A stretch of 64,000 bases of DNA from Rhynchopus euleeides (taxonomy: Eukaryota > Euglenozoa > Diplonemea > Diplonemida > Diplonemidae). The notes below the pieces were generated by a model. That model saw nothing but the letters and a program-made list of their open reading frames with translations, did not search any database and had not been told where the DNA came from. Shown here piece after piece: positions 40,401 to 51,848 of this stretch; the first letter of the stretch is position 1, and each line of letters opens with the position of its first letter. Location of the stretch: contig OY723309.1 of the NCBI GenBank assembly GCA_963210315.1, positions 1,736,001 to 1,800,000 of the forward strand, given 5' to 3'. Both the position numbers and the translations under genes were made by a program.

Positions 40401-42989
40401 TAGACAGATGTAGATGGCAACCCTCAGGCAGTGTGGGTGCCCGCACGGCTCTCGGGGGCTCACCACGCAGGAGTATAAAGGAACCCCCCCCCCCCGGTCG
40501 TGCACGCGCCAAGGGGACGATGAGGCTGCGCCCGCCCCCGCCTATGTCCCAAGTACGCCTGACATGGACAGATCATTGAGTGCTATCATAATGGGGCACC
40601 GAGTACACACCTCCGTACGGATGTACGCGATCTGGGGTCTCCTGAGCAAGAGCCATAAACAACGGCTGTGCCCCGAGTCTTCAGATGAGAAGCTGTTAGC
40701 GAATGTTACCACCTGTCACAATCGTCGGATACCCACGGGTACCGCCCACCTGGCGTATGCGTGCCCGTAAACCGGTTCAGACGCGCTCCCCTCTTGGTAT
40801 ACACGACAGGTCAGAGAGAAGATACCCTCATTGTACTCGGACGCCCGGGGTATGGAGATGCCAGCGCAGTCGGCTATCTGACAGAGCACCCAGGCAGGTG
40901 TGTTATTGGCCCCGACGTCGAATGGAGCCATGGCAGGCACACAGCGAAGGACGCGTCCGGCTCTCCACTCACAGCGTCCGTGCCCGCGGGTCCACCTGTC
41001 GCTACCGGCTGCGTCCACTCAACACGCCTTACCCCGGCCACATGAGTATGCCTGACATGTACGCCCTGGAGAGCTACGCCGATCTCGCTGTCGATGGCAG
41101 GTGCTGTGTCGCAGAGCGACCTACCCAACCCCTCCGCCACCTGCTGGAGGCGTCTCGGGAATCACACCTCAAGCTCATCATCCGATACGGCTAGCCTACT
41201 CCCTGGATACCCCCTGCTGCGCCCCCCTACAACTCCACTTCGACTCCCCCACTACCTCTGATGTTCCTAGCAGTACCGCTGATGTCTCTTCGACACCCAC
41301 GTATAGAAACCCGAACCACCGCGCCCTCTCAGCCTGTCACATGGATGAATCTTTCCCCCGATCGGCTCGGTCAGTATGCCCGTCACACCCTGCAAGTGAG
41401 ATAGGAGCCTTTAGCAAGCTCTCGTCACAAGCGCCCATCAGCTGACCAGTAATAGGGCTGTGCCAAGACGTCATGAGCCTGGGGCTTCAGACACGTGCTG
41501 ACCTAGACTATCCCCGTGTTGAGACAGTAGCGATCACGGGCAGGCGCTCAGTGAAGTCTGCGCTGCTTGACGAAGATCCACGCCGTGTCCCTCCCGTGGC
41601 TGCATCTCTGGGGACCGAAAAGGAACCATCATGCCAGGGTAAACCCGGGCATCACCGGCGCGCTGTTCCCGGCAGCGACCCCTCTGCTCTTAACGACACG
41701 TCAATTGCTGCCTAAGGCATCTACGACTCCCGCCGATGCACCTCCGATATGGTGATTGAACGCCGCAAGGGATACGGGATGCCACATCATGCGTGTACTA
41801 AGGAATGACAGGTCAAACGCAACAGACGCCTCGCAACCCCAAAGACGCTGAGGTGCTGACATGTAGGGAGGAAAACTCATCCCTACAGGAGAACGCCTTC
41901 GACCCCCTCTCGATCGCCGCTTATCCGCCGATCTCGCAGATGCGTGGCCATCCGCGGTGGCGCCGACCTCTGCACGGCTGTCGGACGACCTCCCACGACC
42001 TCTCACGACGTCTTCATCCGCAGGGATTGCCCCCTCCCTTTGTGGTCCCTCGGCTGCGGCCGGATGCTCAACTGTGCCCTCATCCACGCCGACCCCAGGG
42101 TTCGCACAAGGCCGCCCTGCGGTGGCGCGTGACCTGTCATGGCGTCAGTAACCTCCCGTTGTATCTGACCCCTTAGACGAGGACCGTAAACCCCGAGATA
42201 GAAACCCTTCGCGGCCAGGCGAACGAGGATGTCGAACAACCCCAGGCCTCACAGGGAAGTTGCACGAAGCGTCTCCGCCACGAAAGATACCCGCAACGTA
42301 TGGACGTGCAGAGCACCGCGCGCAGGCTGCGGAGATCCAACGCGAGGCGATTCTCTGGGACGGAGGGCCGTCGAAGAGACAGGGTGGCGATGCTCGCCTC
42401 GATGCCCAGCTGAGCGTGAGGTTCACTCCGACGCACTTCGATGTGCACCCTCACACCTGAAGAAGGACGGGGAGTTGGTACTGGCAGAGGATTCGTGATG
42501 CCGCATATCAAGGTGCTGGGATGCGCCTTGGAGTACGCCGATGACGGATAACGGTAGACTGATCAAACGTCCCTGCTCGACACACAAGACGAGGCGAGAA
42601 AGACAGCGATCGGTCCAATGAGGCTCATTCCTCGACGTATGGCGCAGCGCATAGCGCGCTGCGGATGCTGACGATCCGAAGTAGGTGGGTTTGCTGCCCC
42701 GCGTCAGAGGCGACAGATGTGGAGCTGGCACACAACGCAACGCCCCTCGACACCAGAATACCGTAGGAACCACACCCGTCGAGCAGGCCGCGTATCAACA
42801 AACAAAGGGATCTCAAATCACGGAGACCCTCAACACCTACCTCGTGTGCAGCCCAGGACCGGAAGCTGTCCACGGCCAGATCAGCTCCCTAAAGCAACTA
42901 TCGACGCATCCTTGTGCATGATCTTCGACCCTGAGGAATAGCAGCCTAGGTATCGCAGTTGCACAGATACATCGTAGCCACGCACCAGA
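40401..42989. other. Gene-free block
   Basis: GC-moderate sequence with only short overlapping frames on all strands and no domain-like patterns. Composition resembles the decayed arrays on both sides, so it is probably older repeat DNA. Confidence 0.5.
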
Positions 42990-43310
42990 CATGCGTGACC
43001 TCCATCGGTGACGACTCCTTCTGCTCTGATGCCGAGACAAGGAGGCGACCTCCGTCCGGGAACGCGGAGGTGAAGCCATCCTTTTTGTGACCGCGCCCAC
43101 GACACGAAGGTGACGTCCATCCTTTGCAATATGAGCGCCCGAGGTGCGGACGTGAAGTCCTATTGAGAACACCAGGGACGTGAATGTGACGCCCCTCTCT
43201 TACGATAGCTTCCTAGGCATGGACGCGATATCCGTATTATGAGTATCTAGTACGGAGGCGACGCCCTCCTTTTGATAGTACCCGATACGCGGAAGTGCCG
43301 TCCTCATTTC
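42990..43310 (+). repeat. Second decayed tandem repeat block
   Basis: Words GGAGGCGACCTCCGTC, GAAGGTGACGTCCATCCTTTG and GGAGGCGACGCCCTCCTTTTG repeat at 50-60 bp spacing. They match the degenerate unit at 39958-40400. Confidence 0.6.
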
Positions 43311-45074
43311 CCGACAGGTATGTTCTCGTCCCTACATCGACCTCGAAGCAACTCTCCGGGCAATCAGGCATGAGGATACCTGTTTCACGCGCACAACCGG
43401 TTCCTCTTCCTTATACCGGCAAATGTCTCATCCCGATCGGGCATGGAGATGGACGCCCCCCCCCCCCCCCCCCCCCCAGTTGTGTGTATAACATCGGATC
43501 CTCGCGCTGATGGTTTGAGCCAGTGCACCCGCTGCACTAGATACTCCCACCACAATGAGGCAGCGGCGACCAGCAGTGCACTCTCGGCCACGACAAGCCC
43601 GAAGCTGCGGACGACAGCGAACAGGTCAACCCGGCGCATGAGTAAGGAAGCACCCGCCGGGAGAGGCATGGCAGGCCTAGCGACATGCTCGACACCAAGC
43701 CACTGCGCAGCAATTTGGATCCGCTGTATACCGAGCTTCTGCAAGGAACCCTCAGGTGCACGGAGGTGATGAGGATAGACAACAGACGAGCAGATACTCC
43801 GCATCGCAGCACCCGGGGGCCTTGTCTTGAAGGACTCGAAACGGACTACGTGTGTTGACCCCTTCGTCACCGTGTCAAACACATTCAGCTTAAGAGGGAC
43901 CTCGCAAAACAGCTGGTGATGCCTGCGTTCACGCCGAATCTGCCCGCGTCGTGGCCCCCGATACAAAGCTGGGTGATGTGACGAGTGTATTCACCGATGT
44001 GCGCTCCTCAATGCTGACATGAGAGGCGTGAAGCGTACCATGTCAACCCACACGATCCGCTGTCTCATGCAGGCCTGCATAGGCTATGAAGTGAAAATCA
44101 CTGGAGATGCCTCCATGGTGGCCTTCGTCAACCCTGCGTCCGGTGTGAACTCCGCCATCCGTACGCGCCCTGCTGTCTGCGAAGGCCCAGGCGCAAGAAG
44201 CCGAGTAGCGATACAATACGAATTACCGCCACTACATCATGATGATCAGAAGCTGTTGAAAACATCGCACCCGTACCTGGTGCGAAGTGGAGAAGTTGTC
44301 TGCGATTGACAGTTCGTCCACGGTGGAGGCTTCCTGCTCTCTGAGACGACTGCGCGGGACCTGGACAACGGTGCATGAATCACGCGGTCACCTGGGCGAA
44401 CGGACCTCTCAGATCGTCCCTACGTGAGTTCATCAGCTGTCCCAACTGTCCGCTAAGCCTGCTCAGCCTGCGCAGACCGACAATGTGACCTACGCGATCG
44501 GTGCGATATCACAGCGCAGGATGGTATCTACTACTCCTGCATCCTGCGTTGAGACACATGGGTCTGGACTCCAACCGCCGACTACGTCTGCTGGAGATCG
44601 GATGTCTCAAGGCCAGATCCCGACCCTGACAACACCTGATGACTACTGCGCTACTCCCTTGTATGAGCGAGACTGCGATGGGATCAGGTCGCCCATAGAG
44701 AGCAGCGAAGGGATGACAAGTCTTCTCTATGGGCCACCTGTATGTCCTCAATATCGATCGAGCCAGGCGGCAACTAATGACAATCCACGGACCGCCTGGC
44801 TTCTCGATATGTCCCATCGCAGACGAGGTATCAGGTGCATACCAATGCATATATGTATTATCTTGATGGATGTGCATACCGAAAGATGTCTATCAATATG
44901 TTGGAACAACCTTACGTGTGTGGTAAAGGATGTTGAGGATAGAGAGATCCGAAACATCAACAAGCTGGAGTTGACCCTCGATAATAAAAGATACCCAGTG
45001 CGCTCCTTCCCCGTCCAACATATCCTGCTTTGTCTGAACAACGCACCAACCCTAGTTATTGAGGTTTTCCGATA
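43311..45074. other. Gene-free block with a long poly-C tract
   Basis: A run of about 23 C lies near 43457-43480. Frames of 193 and 221 codons exist (43385-43966 minus; 44485-45150 plus) but show no domain-like pattern and cross the poly-C run or a MITE. They are not called as genes. Confidence 0.5.
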
Positions 45075-45226
45075 CCTAGGGTACCCCGAGAGAATGTCAC
45101 CCCCCTCGAGGGCCAGGGCGAGGGGGGGTGGCCTTCTTCCCAGCCGCTAGACAGGGCAACCGTTGAAGAATGTCACCTCCCCTCGGCCTCCGCTTGGGGG
45201 GTGACATTCTCTCGGGGTACCCTAGG
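45075..45226. mobile_element. 152-bp palindromic MITE, CCTAGGGTACCCCGAG tips
   Basis: CCTAGGGTACCCCGAGAGAA at the left and its inverse at the right give perfect TIRs of about 31 bp around a short G/C-rich centre. The left flank is TA; the right flank is TG. Non-coding. Confidence 0.8.
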
Positions 45227-46950
45227 TGCAAACCAACCAAAAGTCTGTATCCCCGACAGCCGCTCGTCATATTCTTCTCGCCCGTGCTCACGAATCAGAA
45301 CACACCATTGTCTGCGTCTATCCACACAGAAAGGAAAAATACCTGCTCTGATCCAAGATGAGTACATGCATACTGCATTGTTGTTATTGGGGTTATGCTG
45401 CTCAGAAGTCACAGAACCGGTGGCCTTCCCCACAGGGACGTGCACAACCCAGTTTTGCACGTGTGTGGGAGGCACACGCCGGCCTCTTTCCTCATTCTGC
45501 TTGTTTATTCCCCAACATGTTTTGAGTGCGTGGGGGCTGTCCTACGCAGGAAACTGCGTGGCACATCATGTGCCCCAGAAAAGAATATGCAAATACACCC
45601 TGGAGACACCCTCAGAAATTCATGCGAACCTTAATGCCACACACCCCTGTCCTGGGCTGTAAATCACAGGCTTCACTCCAATGTGCAGAAGAGAATCCCT
45701 CACAATGGAGGCCCCACACTGGCACAGGTTGATACAGAGCGACGCCATCTGTCCTCCCCCCCCTCCCCCCGCCTGCCCAATCATTACCATGCATGTTGCG
45801 GCATGCCTCAAACGGCCCAGGGCAGTGGGGCCTTCAGCTCTCCGGGGGGTGGTTCAAAAAACTGCGGGATTCGATAGTGTTGATCGAGATAGCCGGGATT
45901 CTATCACGAGGCACGCTGCGAGTTCATGCCCCCGTTGCTCTTTCTCCAGAGAGGGTGGGCGGGAGGTTTTTTCCAAAAATCCCTGAAAATTCCGGAAAAA
46001 GTTACACACACTCCTCCCCTCACATCCCCCCCTCCCCCCCTCCGAAATCAAACCCCCTCCGAAATAGGGTATACCCCAAGAATGCAACTAAAACGAACAC
46101 AGCACGCAGCTAGCAGCTCTAACGGGCTGTGGCCGCACTGCAAGATGCCAAACAAAGAATTCGAACAACAAAACAAAGCAAAACTGTGATGCGGACCTGC
46201 TTGGCTCAAACCCATGAGGACGAGCGCTTGGCAGGCCTTCTGTAGTCTGTGCTGACCTTCCTCCTGCCCCCTCCACCCCGCTACCCCCCTGCCCCTGTGA
46301 GTGCCTTCGCGAAGCGATGCATTTCGCCCATTCTTATGAAATAAGATCCACAAAGCAGGGCGCCCTGCGACACCCTGTTTTGTGGGGCGGGCTCATATTA
46401 TATTATGTGCACTTCTGAGCGAGAGGGCGGCTCCCTGTTTGCCCAAACGTTTTGGGTGAATTGCGCTCTAACGAAGTGCCTAAAAAGATGTGAGCCTGCA
46501 GGGTTTCCGAGTTTTTCTTTTTTTGCGGCCTGCCCTCGTGTCTCTCGCTGATATAGTCTTTGGCACAGAGCTGAAGCCTCCGCCACATACTTATGTTTTT
46601 TGCGCGCCGAGTTTACTCCTGCGTTGCGGAAGTGGGCTGTTGGATTCGGCGCTGATCCGGCCCTTCTCACAGATTGTGGCCAGTGCTGCCCCGCCCGGTG
46701 TGGGGGAGCGGAATATACTTTTATTACCTATGTTCTCGCCCCACACCAGTCCTCACTCCCCCGCCCCGCCCGAGCTTAGCTTCGCTTAGCGCTAGGAATA
46801 GAGAGGTGTTGAAAACAGTAGGAAAAATCGCGGGGATGTGGGTGGTGGTGCGTGCGTGGTGCGTGGTGTGTGTGTGGAGATCACATCAAGAGCAAGTGCA
46901 CGGTGTGTGTCTACACTAATATAAAAAAATCACGTGTGTGTGTGGTCCCC
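45227..46950. other. Intergenic region
   Basis: No exon or repeat family member was recognised. C/T-rich stretches lie at 45757-45778 and 46013-46046. Confidence 0.45.
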
Positions 46951-47011
46951 GGTGTCAACGGGTCTGGGCAGTAGCCCGGACGGCCCCGACGGACCTGGGA
47001 TTGTTGACACC
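46951..47011. other. Strong hairpin, possible structured RNA or small element
   Basis: GGTGTCAAC and GTTGACACC close a 61-nt fold with an inner GGGCAGTAGCCC hairpin. An AT-rich stretch with two TTAGGCACCGTG copies follows (47024-47079). It could be a structured RNA or a tiny MITE. No match to tRNA, snRNA or 5S was recognised. Confidence 0.3.
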
Positions 47012-47984
47012 AAAAATCAACAATATTTAGGCACCGTGTAATAATATAATAATTATATATGGGGGTTAGGCACCGTGCGTGATCAATTCAAAAAAAACAG
47101 CTGCAAAAAAAGTATCCATTCTGTTTTTGCACCTCGAGTCGCTCCCCCTGTTACACCGCACAGCATCGCTCCACAACCCGGTGGGGTGGGGTCGTGGGCG
47201 AAGGGTCCACTGTGCGTCCGTTCCCCTCTCATCTTGTTGGCGTTATCTGCGTGACCTTTGCGTGCGGAAAGTGCCGTTCTGTTCTGCCAGCCGCGCTCTC
47301 CACACCACCGCCCCCACCCCTCCATGAGCCAAAGGGGGTTGTCGGTGTGTGTGTGTGTGGAGATGGCAACACATCAGATAGATGAACAACGTGCGGTAGA
47401 GAACGGGATGAAGAACTGGAAGTGCCAATATTTTTTTGCCCAAACAAGAAGCTTGCTTGTCACAGTGAAAGAGTCAGTGGGTGCGTGTGCGCGTGTCTAC
47501 ATGCAGCACGCGGAAGAGCCAGGCAGTAGCAGGTCTGCGATGCTCCGAAAGGTGTTTTGAGAGAGCAACACAAAATCACTTTTTCACAGCAACGCCTATT
47601 CTTCATAGGGGCCACACCACACTGCCGCTCGTGCCCAGAAACAACCCCCGGACCTCTTTTTCACCCTTGGCTTGCTTGCAAGGGATCCAAGCAAGGGTTG
47701 GAAGGGAAATGCCGACAACAGCCCGACCGCCAGTCAAGCTTCAGCTGGCGGCGAGCTGTCCTGTGCGTATGATTGATGTGCTCTGCAGATAGTGCACATG
47801 TGCCCCCGCCGCTGCCCCCCACCCCGCCCCGTCCGATATCTCCCCACTGCATGTGGAATGCGCGGTATATACCGCTGTGCATTGACAGAAGCACGGTGCC
47901 TTCTGTGGCTTTCCTGGACAGGTAACTCGTCCACACAAGAATTGTGTCTCTTGCAATGTGCGCATCGGAGCACACGATAGTAAA
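47012..47984. other. Intergenic region
   Basis: AT-rich start, then GC-rich sequence with a GT run at 47342-47358. No exon recognised. Confidence 0.45.
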
Positions 47985-48370
47985 CGCGTCTTTTGACTGC
48001 CGTGTCAAGCAGCTTTTTTTGGGGGGATCTGCTGTCAGCAGTCTTGTGACGTTCCTTCATGTACTTTGTAAGATCATGCATGAACGCCGCATCAAACGGT
48101 ATGCCCACTGCAATACTCTTCTCTTCGTATATTTGGACTCTCTTCTTGCAGAGTTCCTCCAGATCCTTTCGCGGTTCCAGCATGACGTACTTCCTTTTGT
48201 ACGCAAGCCCGAGGGCTCGGGCCATGTCGCCCATGCCCCCCCGAGGTCAATCACTCCCTCCTGAAGGAACTCCAGCTTATTGTCACACCGGCTTCCCTTT
48301 GGCTCAGAAGCCAGAATGCGTGGGCAGTGTTCCCCCCTCATACACTGCTGCCTTATGTCTGATATCATGA
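47985..48370 (-). pseudogene. SAM-dependent methyltransferase-like fragment with frameshift in a G run
   Basis: On the minus strand one frame reads NKLEFLQEGVIDLGG and the overlapping frame continues MGDMARALGLAYKRKYVMLEP, then KDLEELCKKRVQIYEEK and AFMHDLTKYMKE. VIDLGGGMGDMARAL is the glycine-rich motif I of Rossmann methyltransferases. The frames join at seven G (plus strand 48236-48242); eight would keep them continuous. An AG acceptor-like site lies at the start (GGCAGCAG before the Cys codon near 48350), so it could be one exon of a decayed or mis-sequenced minus-strand gene. Neighbouring exons were not found. Substrate unknown. Confidence 0.4.
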
Positions 48371-48760
48371 CATGGCTGTATCACACGGCCCTCCAAACAC
48401 CCCCTCCCACAGGCGACACAGACACACGACACACATAACGCACGTTGTGTGTCCCAGCCCTCCCCCCCTCCCCCCCCACCCCCCACCCCCAAGAAACACT
48501 AGAGGGCATCACAGAACACACACAGTTGAGTTGTTTTAAGCTCTGAGAGGAGAAGGGCGTGGGGGGAGAGGGGGGAGGGTATTATACTCAGCCCCACCAC
48601 CACCACCACCACCACCACCATCTGAGTTTACGTTGGGAATTTGCAGCGGAGAGAGAGGCAGAGCACAGTCACACGACACCACCTTCATCAGGTTTTGTAC
48701 CCTGGGTGGTTGTTGCATCTTTGTTTTTGACATATTCCCACCACCACCCACCCACCCACC
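48371..48760. other. 5' region of the ankyrin gene, with (CAC)n microsatellite
   Basis: CAC/CCA repeats at 48590-48620 and 48738-48760, and GA-rich sequence between. No TATA-like box. Acceptor-type AG dinucleotides lie within 100 bases of ATG 48761. Confidence 0.5.
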
Positions 48761-50446
48761 ATGCCCCCCCCTGCGCTGGACCTCCGGATCTGCACGGCAG
48801 ACGGATCCCTCGACTGCTCCCCCAGAGGGTTACCCGCGTCACCACCGAGCCTCCTCGGGCTCTCCTTGGCAGAGTCGGACCAGGCAGCATGCCCCCCGAC
48901 ACCTGCCTTCAGCGAGCACATCGGGGTGGTGGTGCGCCACCTCCATGAGGACTCATACCTGTTTCCCTCTGGGGATGCCACTCTCGGGGACCTCCGGAAG
49001 CTGATCGGGAAGGTGCGGATGGTGGACGACAGGCCTGGGGGGTTTGATGTCCTCCTCCACGGGGAGGTCCTCAGCGATGACGACGAGACCCTGGCCCACC
49101 TGGGTGTGGAGCTGGGGGACGTCTTCGAGATAGGCATCGGCCCCCGCGGCAGGGCACGGCAGAGGCTCCGCGACGAATTCAACCTCATCGACACCCCGGA
49201 GGGGTTGGAGCGCAAGCTCATCGACCTCTGCAAATCCTCCGGGGACACCTTCTCCTCCCCCTCGGGCAGGCGGGTCTCCCTCGAGATGATGCGCCTCCTT
49301 CTCGAGGCAGGGGCAGACCCCAACTGCAAGGAGTACCCCCAGATCGGGCTGCGCACCCCACGCCCCGCGCTGCACCCCCACCTCAACGCAGCGGAGACGT
49401 CCCTCCGGTCCAACCCGTTGGGCAGCGAGGGGGACGGGGCGACCCTCTCCCCTAGAGTGGCGGAGGTTTCCCCGCCGCATTCTCCGGCATCTCCTGCGGC
49501 GCAGCGGCGGACCCACGGGATGGATGTGAACAGCAACGTGTATGTTGTCCCGATGGAGTCTTCTGTGGCGAGTCAGTCGGTCAGCATGGTTGACCCCGGG
49601 ACTGGGTATCGCCCCATCCATTTTGCAGCGGCAAACAACGACGTGGATGCGCTCCGCCTGCTGAGGGAGCATGGCGCGCACAGCGGGGCTGCGGACCACA
49701 GGGGGAACACTGCAATGCACGACGCGGTGCGGGAGGGGAGTGAGGAGGCGATGCGGTATCTGAAGGAGTGGGGTGTGGAGCTGCGCCTGGAGAACCGCGA
49801 GACGTACGCCCATCTCGCGGTGGTGTCGGAGAACACGGAGGCGCTGCGGCTGCTGCTGGAGTGGGGTGTCAGCCCCGACTGCAGGGATGCGTCTGGCGCC
49901 ACCCCGATGCACCTCGCAGTGGATTCGCAGCGCACCTCCGGCATGTCTGTCCTGCGCGAGTGGAACGCCAGCGTGGATCTGGTTGACAACAACGGGTGGA
50001 CCCCGATGCACTTCGCAGTGTGCGACGACAACACAGCAGCGATGCGAACCCTCCGCGAGTGGGGTGCCGATCATGAGGTTACCGACTCCGAGAAGAGGAG
50101 CTTGATGCACATCGCCTGCGCCCAGCATTCCGTCGGGGCGATGTGCCTCCTCAAAGACTGGGGTGCCGATGTGAATGCGAAGGATATCAACGGGAGGACC
50201 CCTCTGCACGCCGCTGCCAAGGCGGGCTGGCAGACCCCCATAGAGCTTCTGATAGAGTGGGGCGCGGACCTGCACATCTCCGACAACGCGGGGAGGTGCC
50301 CCACCGACCTGTGCCCCGTGCAGTCCGACGGGGCGGAGGTGCTGAAGAGGAGGAGCACGCTGTCCATCACTCTGCTTGTTGCCATCGCGGTTCTGGTGCC
50401 CCTTGCGGTGATGTTTGCCGTTCTGGCTGTGCTGTACCTCATCTGA
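48761..50446 (+). CDS. Ubiquitin-like / ankyrin-repeat / tail-anchored membrane protein
   Basis: 561 residues from ATG 48761 to TGA, with no intron seen. Residues 53-126 look like a ubiquitin-like fold (IGVVVRHL ... TLGDLRKLI ... FDVLLHGEVLSDDDETLAHLGV ... DVFEIG). One ankyrin-like helix pair is near 172-190 (SLEMMRLLLEAGADPNCKE). A Ser/Pro linker follows, then about seven ankyrin repeats at 280-510 (GYRPIHFAA, GNTAMHDAV, GATPMHLAV, GWTPMHFAV, GRTPLHAAA). The last 28 residues are a hydrophobic helix (LLVAIAVLVPLAVMFAVLAVLYL) with almost nothing after it, as in tail-anchored proteins. It is likely a cytosol-facing adaptor on ER or another membrane; partners are unknown. Confidence 0.85.
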   Translation: MPPPALDLRICTADGSLDCSPRGLPASPPSLLGLSLAESDQAACPPTPAFSEHIGVVVRHLHEDSYLFPSGDATLGDLRKLIGKVRMVDDRPGGFDVLLHGEVLSDDDETLAHLGVELGDVFEIGIGPRGRARQRLRDEFNLIDTPEGLERKLIDLCKSSGDTFSSPSGRRVSLEMMRLLLEAGADPNCKEYPQIGLRTPRPALHPHLNAAETSLRSNPLGSEGDGATLSPRVAEVSPPHSPASPAAQRRTHGMDVNSNVYVVPMESSVASQSVSMVDPGTGYRPIHFAAANNDVDALRLLREHGAHSGAADHRGNTAMHDAVREGSEEAMRYLKEWGVELRLENRETYAHLAVVSENTEALRLLLEWGVSPDCRDASGATPMHLAVDSQRTSGMSVLREWNASVDLVDNNGWTPMHFAVCDDNTAAMRTLREWGADHEVTDSEKRSLMHIACAQHSVGAMCLLKDWGADVNAKDINGRTPLHAAAKAGWQTPIELLIEWGADLHISDNAGRCPTDLCPVQSDGAEVLKRRSTLSITLLVAIAVLVPLAVMFAVLAVLYLI

Positions 50447-51846
50447 GGGGTGGGGGGGTGGGGCAAAAACCGTTAACGAATCGGGGGGGGGGGGGGGTGG
50501 GGCGCGCGTGTGTTGTGCGTGGCATCGCTCTTTTCAACCCCGAATGGGATTCCCTGGCAACCGTGGCGGTGCGTGGTGGGGTTTCAAAAAAAAGCCCACT
50601 CCAGGATATTCAGAGCAGAAAGCTCGCCCCTCAATCCCCAACTGGCTTCTGCTCCAGGCGGCGCCCCTGAGTTCAGCCAGAGCTGTTCCTCGCCTTCAGA
50701 GGAGAGTATCAACTCAGAGGGGGGGGGTGGGGATTACACCTTTGCTTGCGGGAGTGTTTGTTGTGGGTTTATTTTTGCTATAACCTGCCCCAGGGCAGGG
50801 CAAGAAAATATTGCTGTCAGCGCACGTCTGGGACACGCATACACACACAGGTGGCGCACAAACAACATGACACGGCATTTCATATGTTTATTTTCCCCTT
50901 TGGGTGTTCCCTTGTGCCCGTGCCCCTCCCTTCGCCCTTCGCCCTTCTTCTTTTTCCCCCTCTCCAACGTGACTCTTCTTAGCTTACTACGCGGGGATCT
51001 CCAAATGATGCAAGGGATATATAGTTCGCCCCCCCCCCCAATCCCGCTATATTTTATTTGGTGTTTTGCAACAGACCACAAACAACCCACGGCCTGCCAA
51101 CACCGTATCCCCGCCCCGCCCCACCTCCCCCTTCTTTGTCTCAACCCGCCCACTGGGGGTTTTGCCCCCCCCCGACACCCTCGCTTGTTCAAGCGAATAT
51201 AGTGGGTGCGTGCGATGTATGTTGCTGTGGATACGCAGGTGCATGGGTGTGCGTGTGGGTGGAAGAAGGGCACACTCGCCTCCCGCTCCACTTCCATCAG
51301 AATCGATCGGAGGCAGCGGTTGGTTTGCAATGATTTTGTTACGGCTTGCTGTTTCGCGATACGATTCAGCGGGCGGCAGGCAGGTTGTTTTTTCCTTTTT
51401 TGTTTTCTCCAGCCAATGGGAACGGGTTGTCTTCGGCAGGAGGGAAGCGGTTTGTCGTCACGGCGCTGCGCTGAAGTGACTCACTCTAGTGTGGCAGCAG
51501 AAGGTGGCGCAGCAGCAACATTACTGAAGCCCCTCATATTATTTTTCGGAGGTGAGCCACGCGTGTTTCTTTATTTGCTTCGGGTGAGGTGGTGCTTTTT
51601 GATGGAGTGAAGAGGGACTCCACCCCCCCCCCCCCCTGCCCCATGATTCGTGCGTCTTCCTTATACTTCGAGAGACATGCATGGCCTTCTGCAGGGGGGA
51701 GGCCTAATTAGTTCGGAATATTCTTCAGAAGCACCCACCACCACCACCACCCCCACCCCCACCCCGACCACCTGACTATATCACATCTCGCTTTGCCGGC
51801 CCTCCCCACACCCCTCCACCCGTTGTGTGAAGGGTGGGGGGGGGGG
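50447..51846. other. Intergenic region
   Basis: Poly-G and poly-C tracts at 50486-50498 and 51030-51039, a GGTGG/CACCACC microsatellite at 51735-51770, and no exon recognised. Confidence 0.5.
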
Positions 51847-51848
51847 TA

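Noticed and set aside
43385..43966. 193-codon minus-strand frame
   Set aside because: Crosses a 23-base poly-C tract and has no recognisable pattern.
44485..45150. 221-codon plus-strand frame
   Set aside because: Runs into a palindromic MITE and has no domain-like pattern; probably chance.
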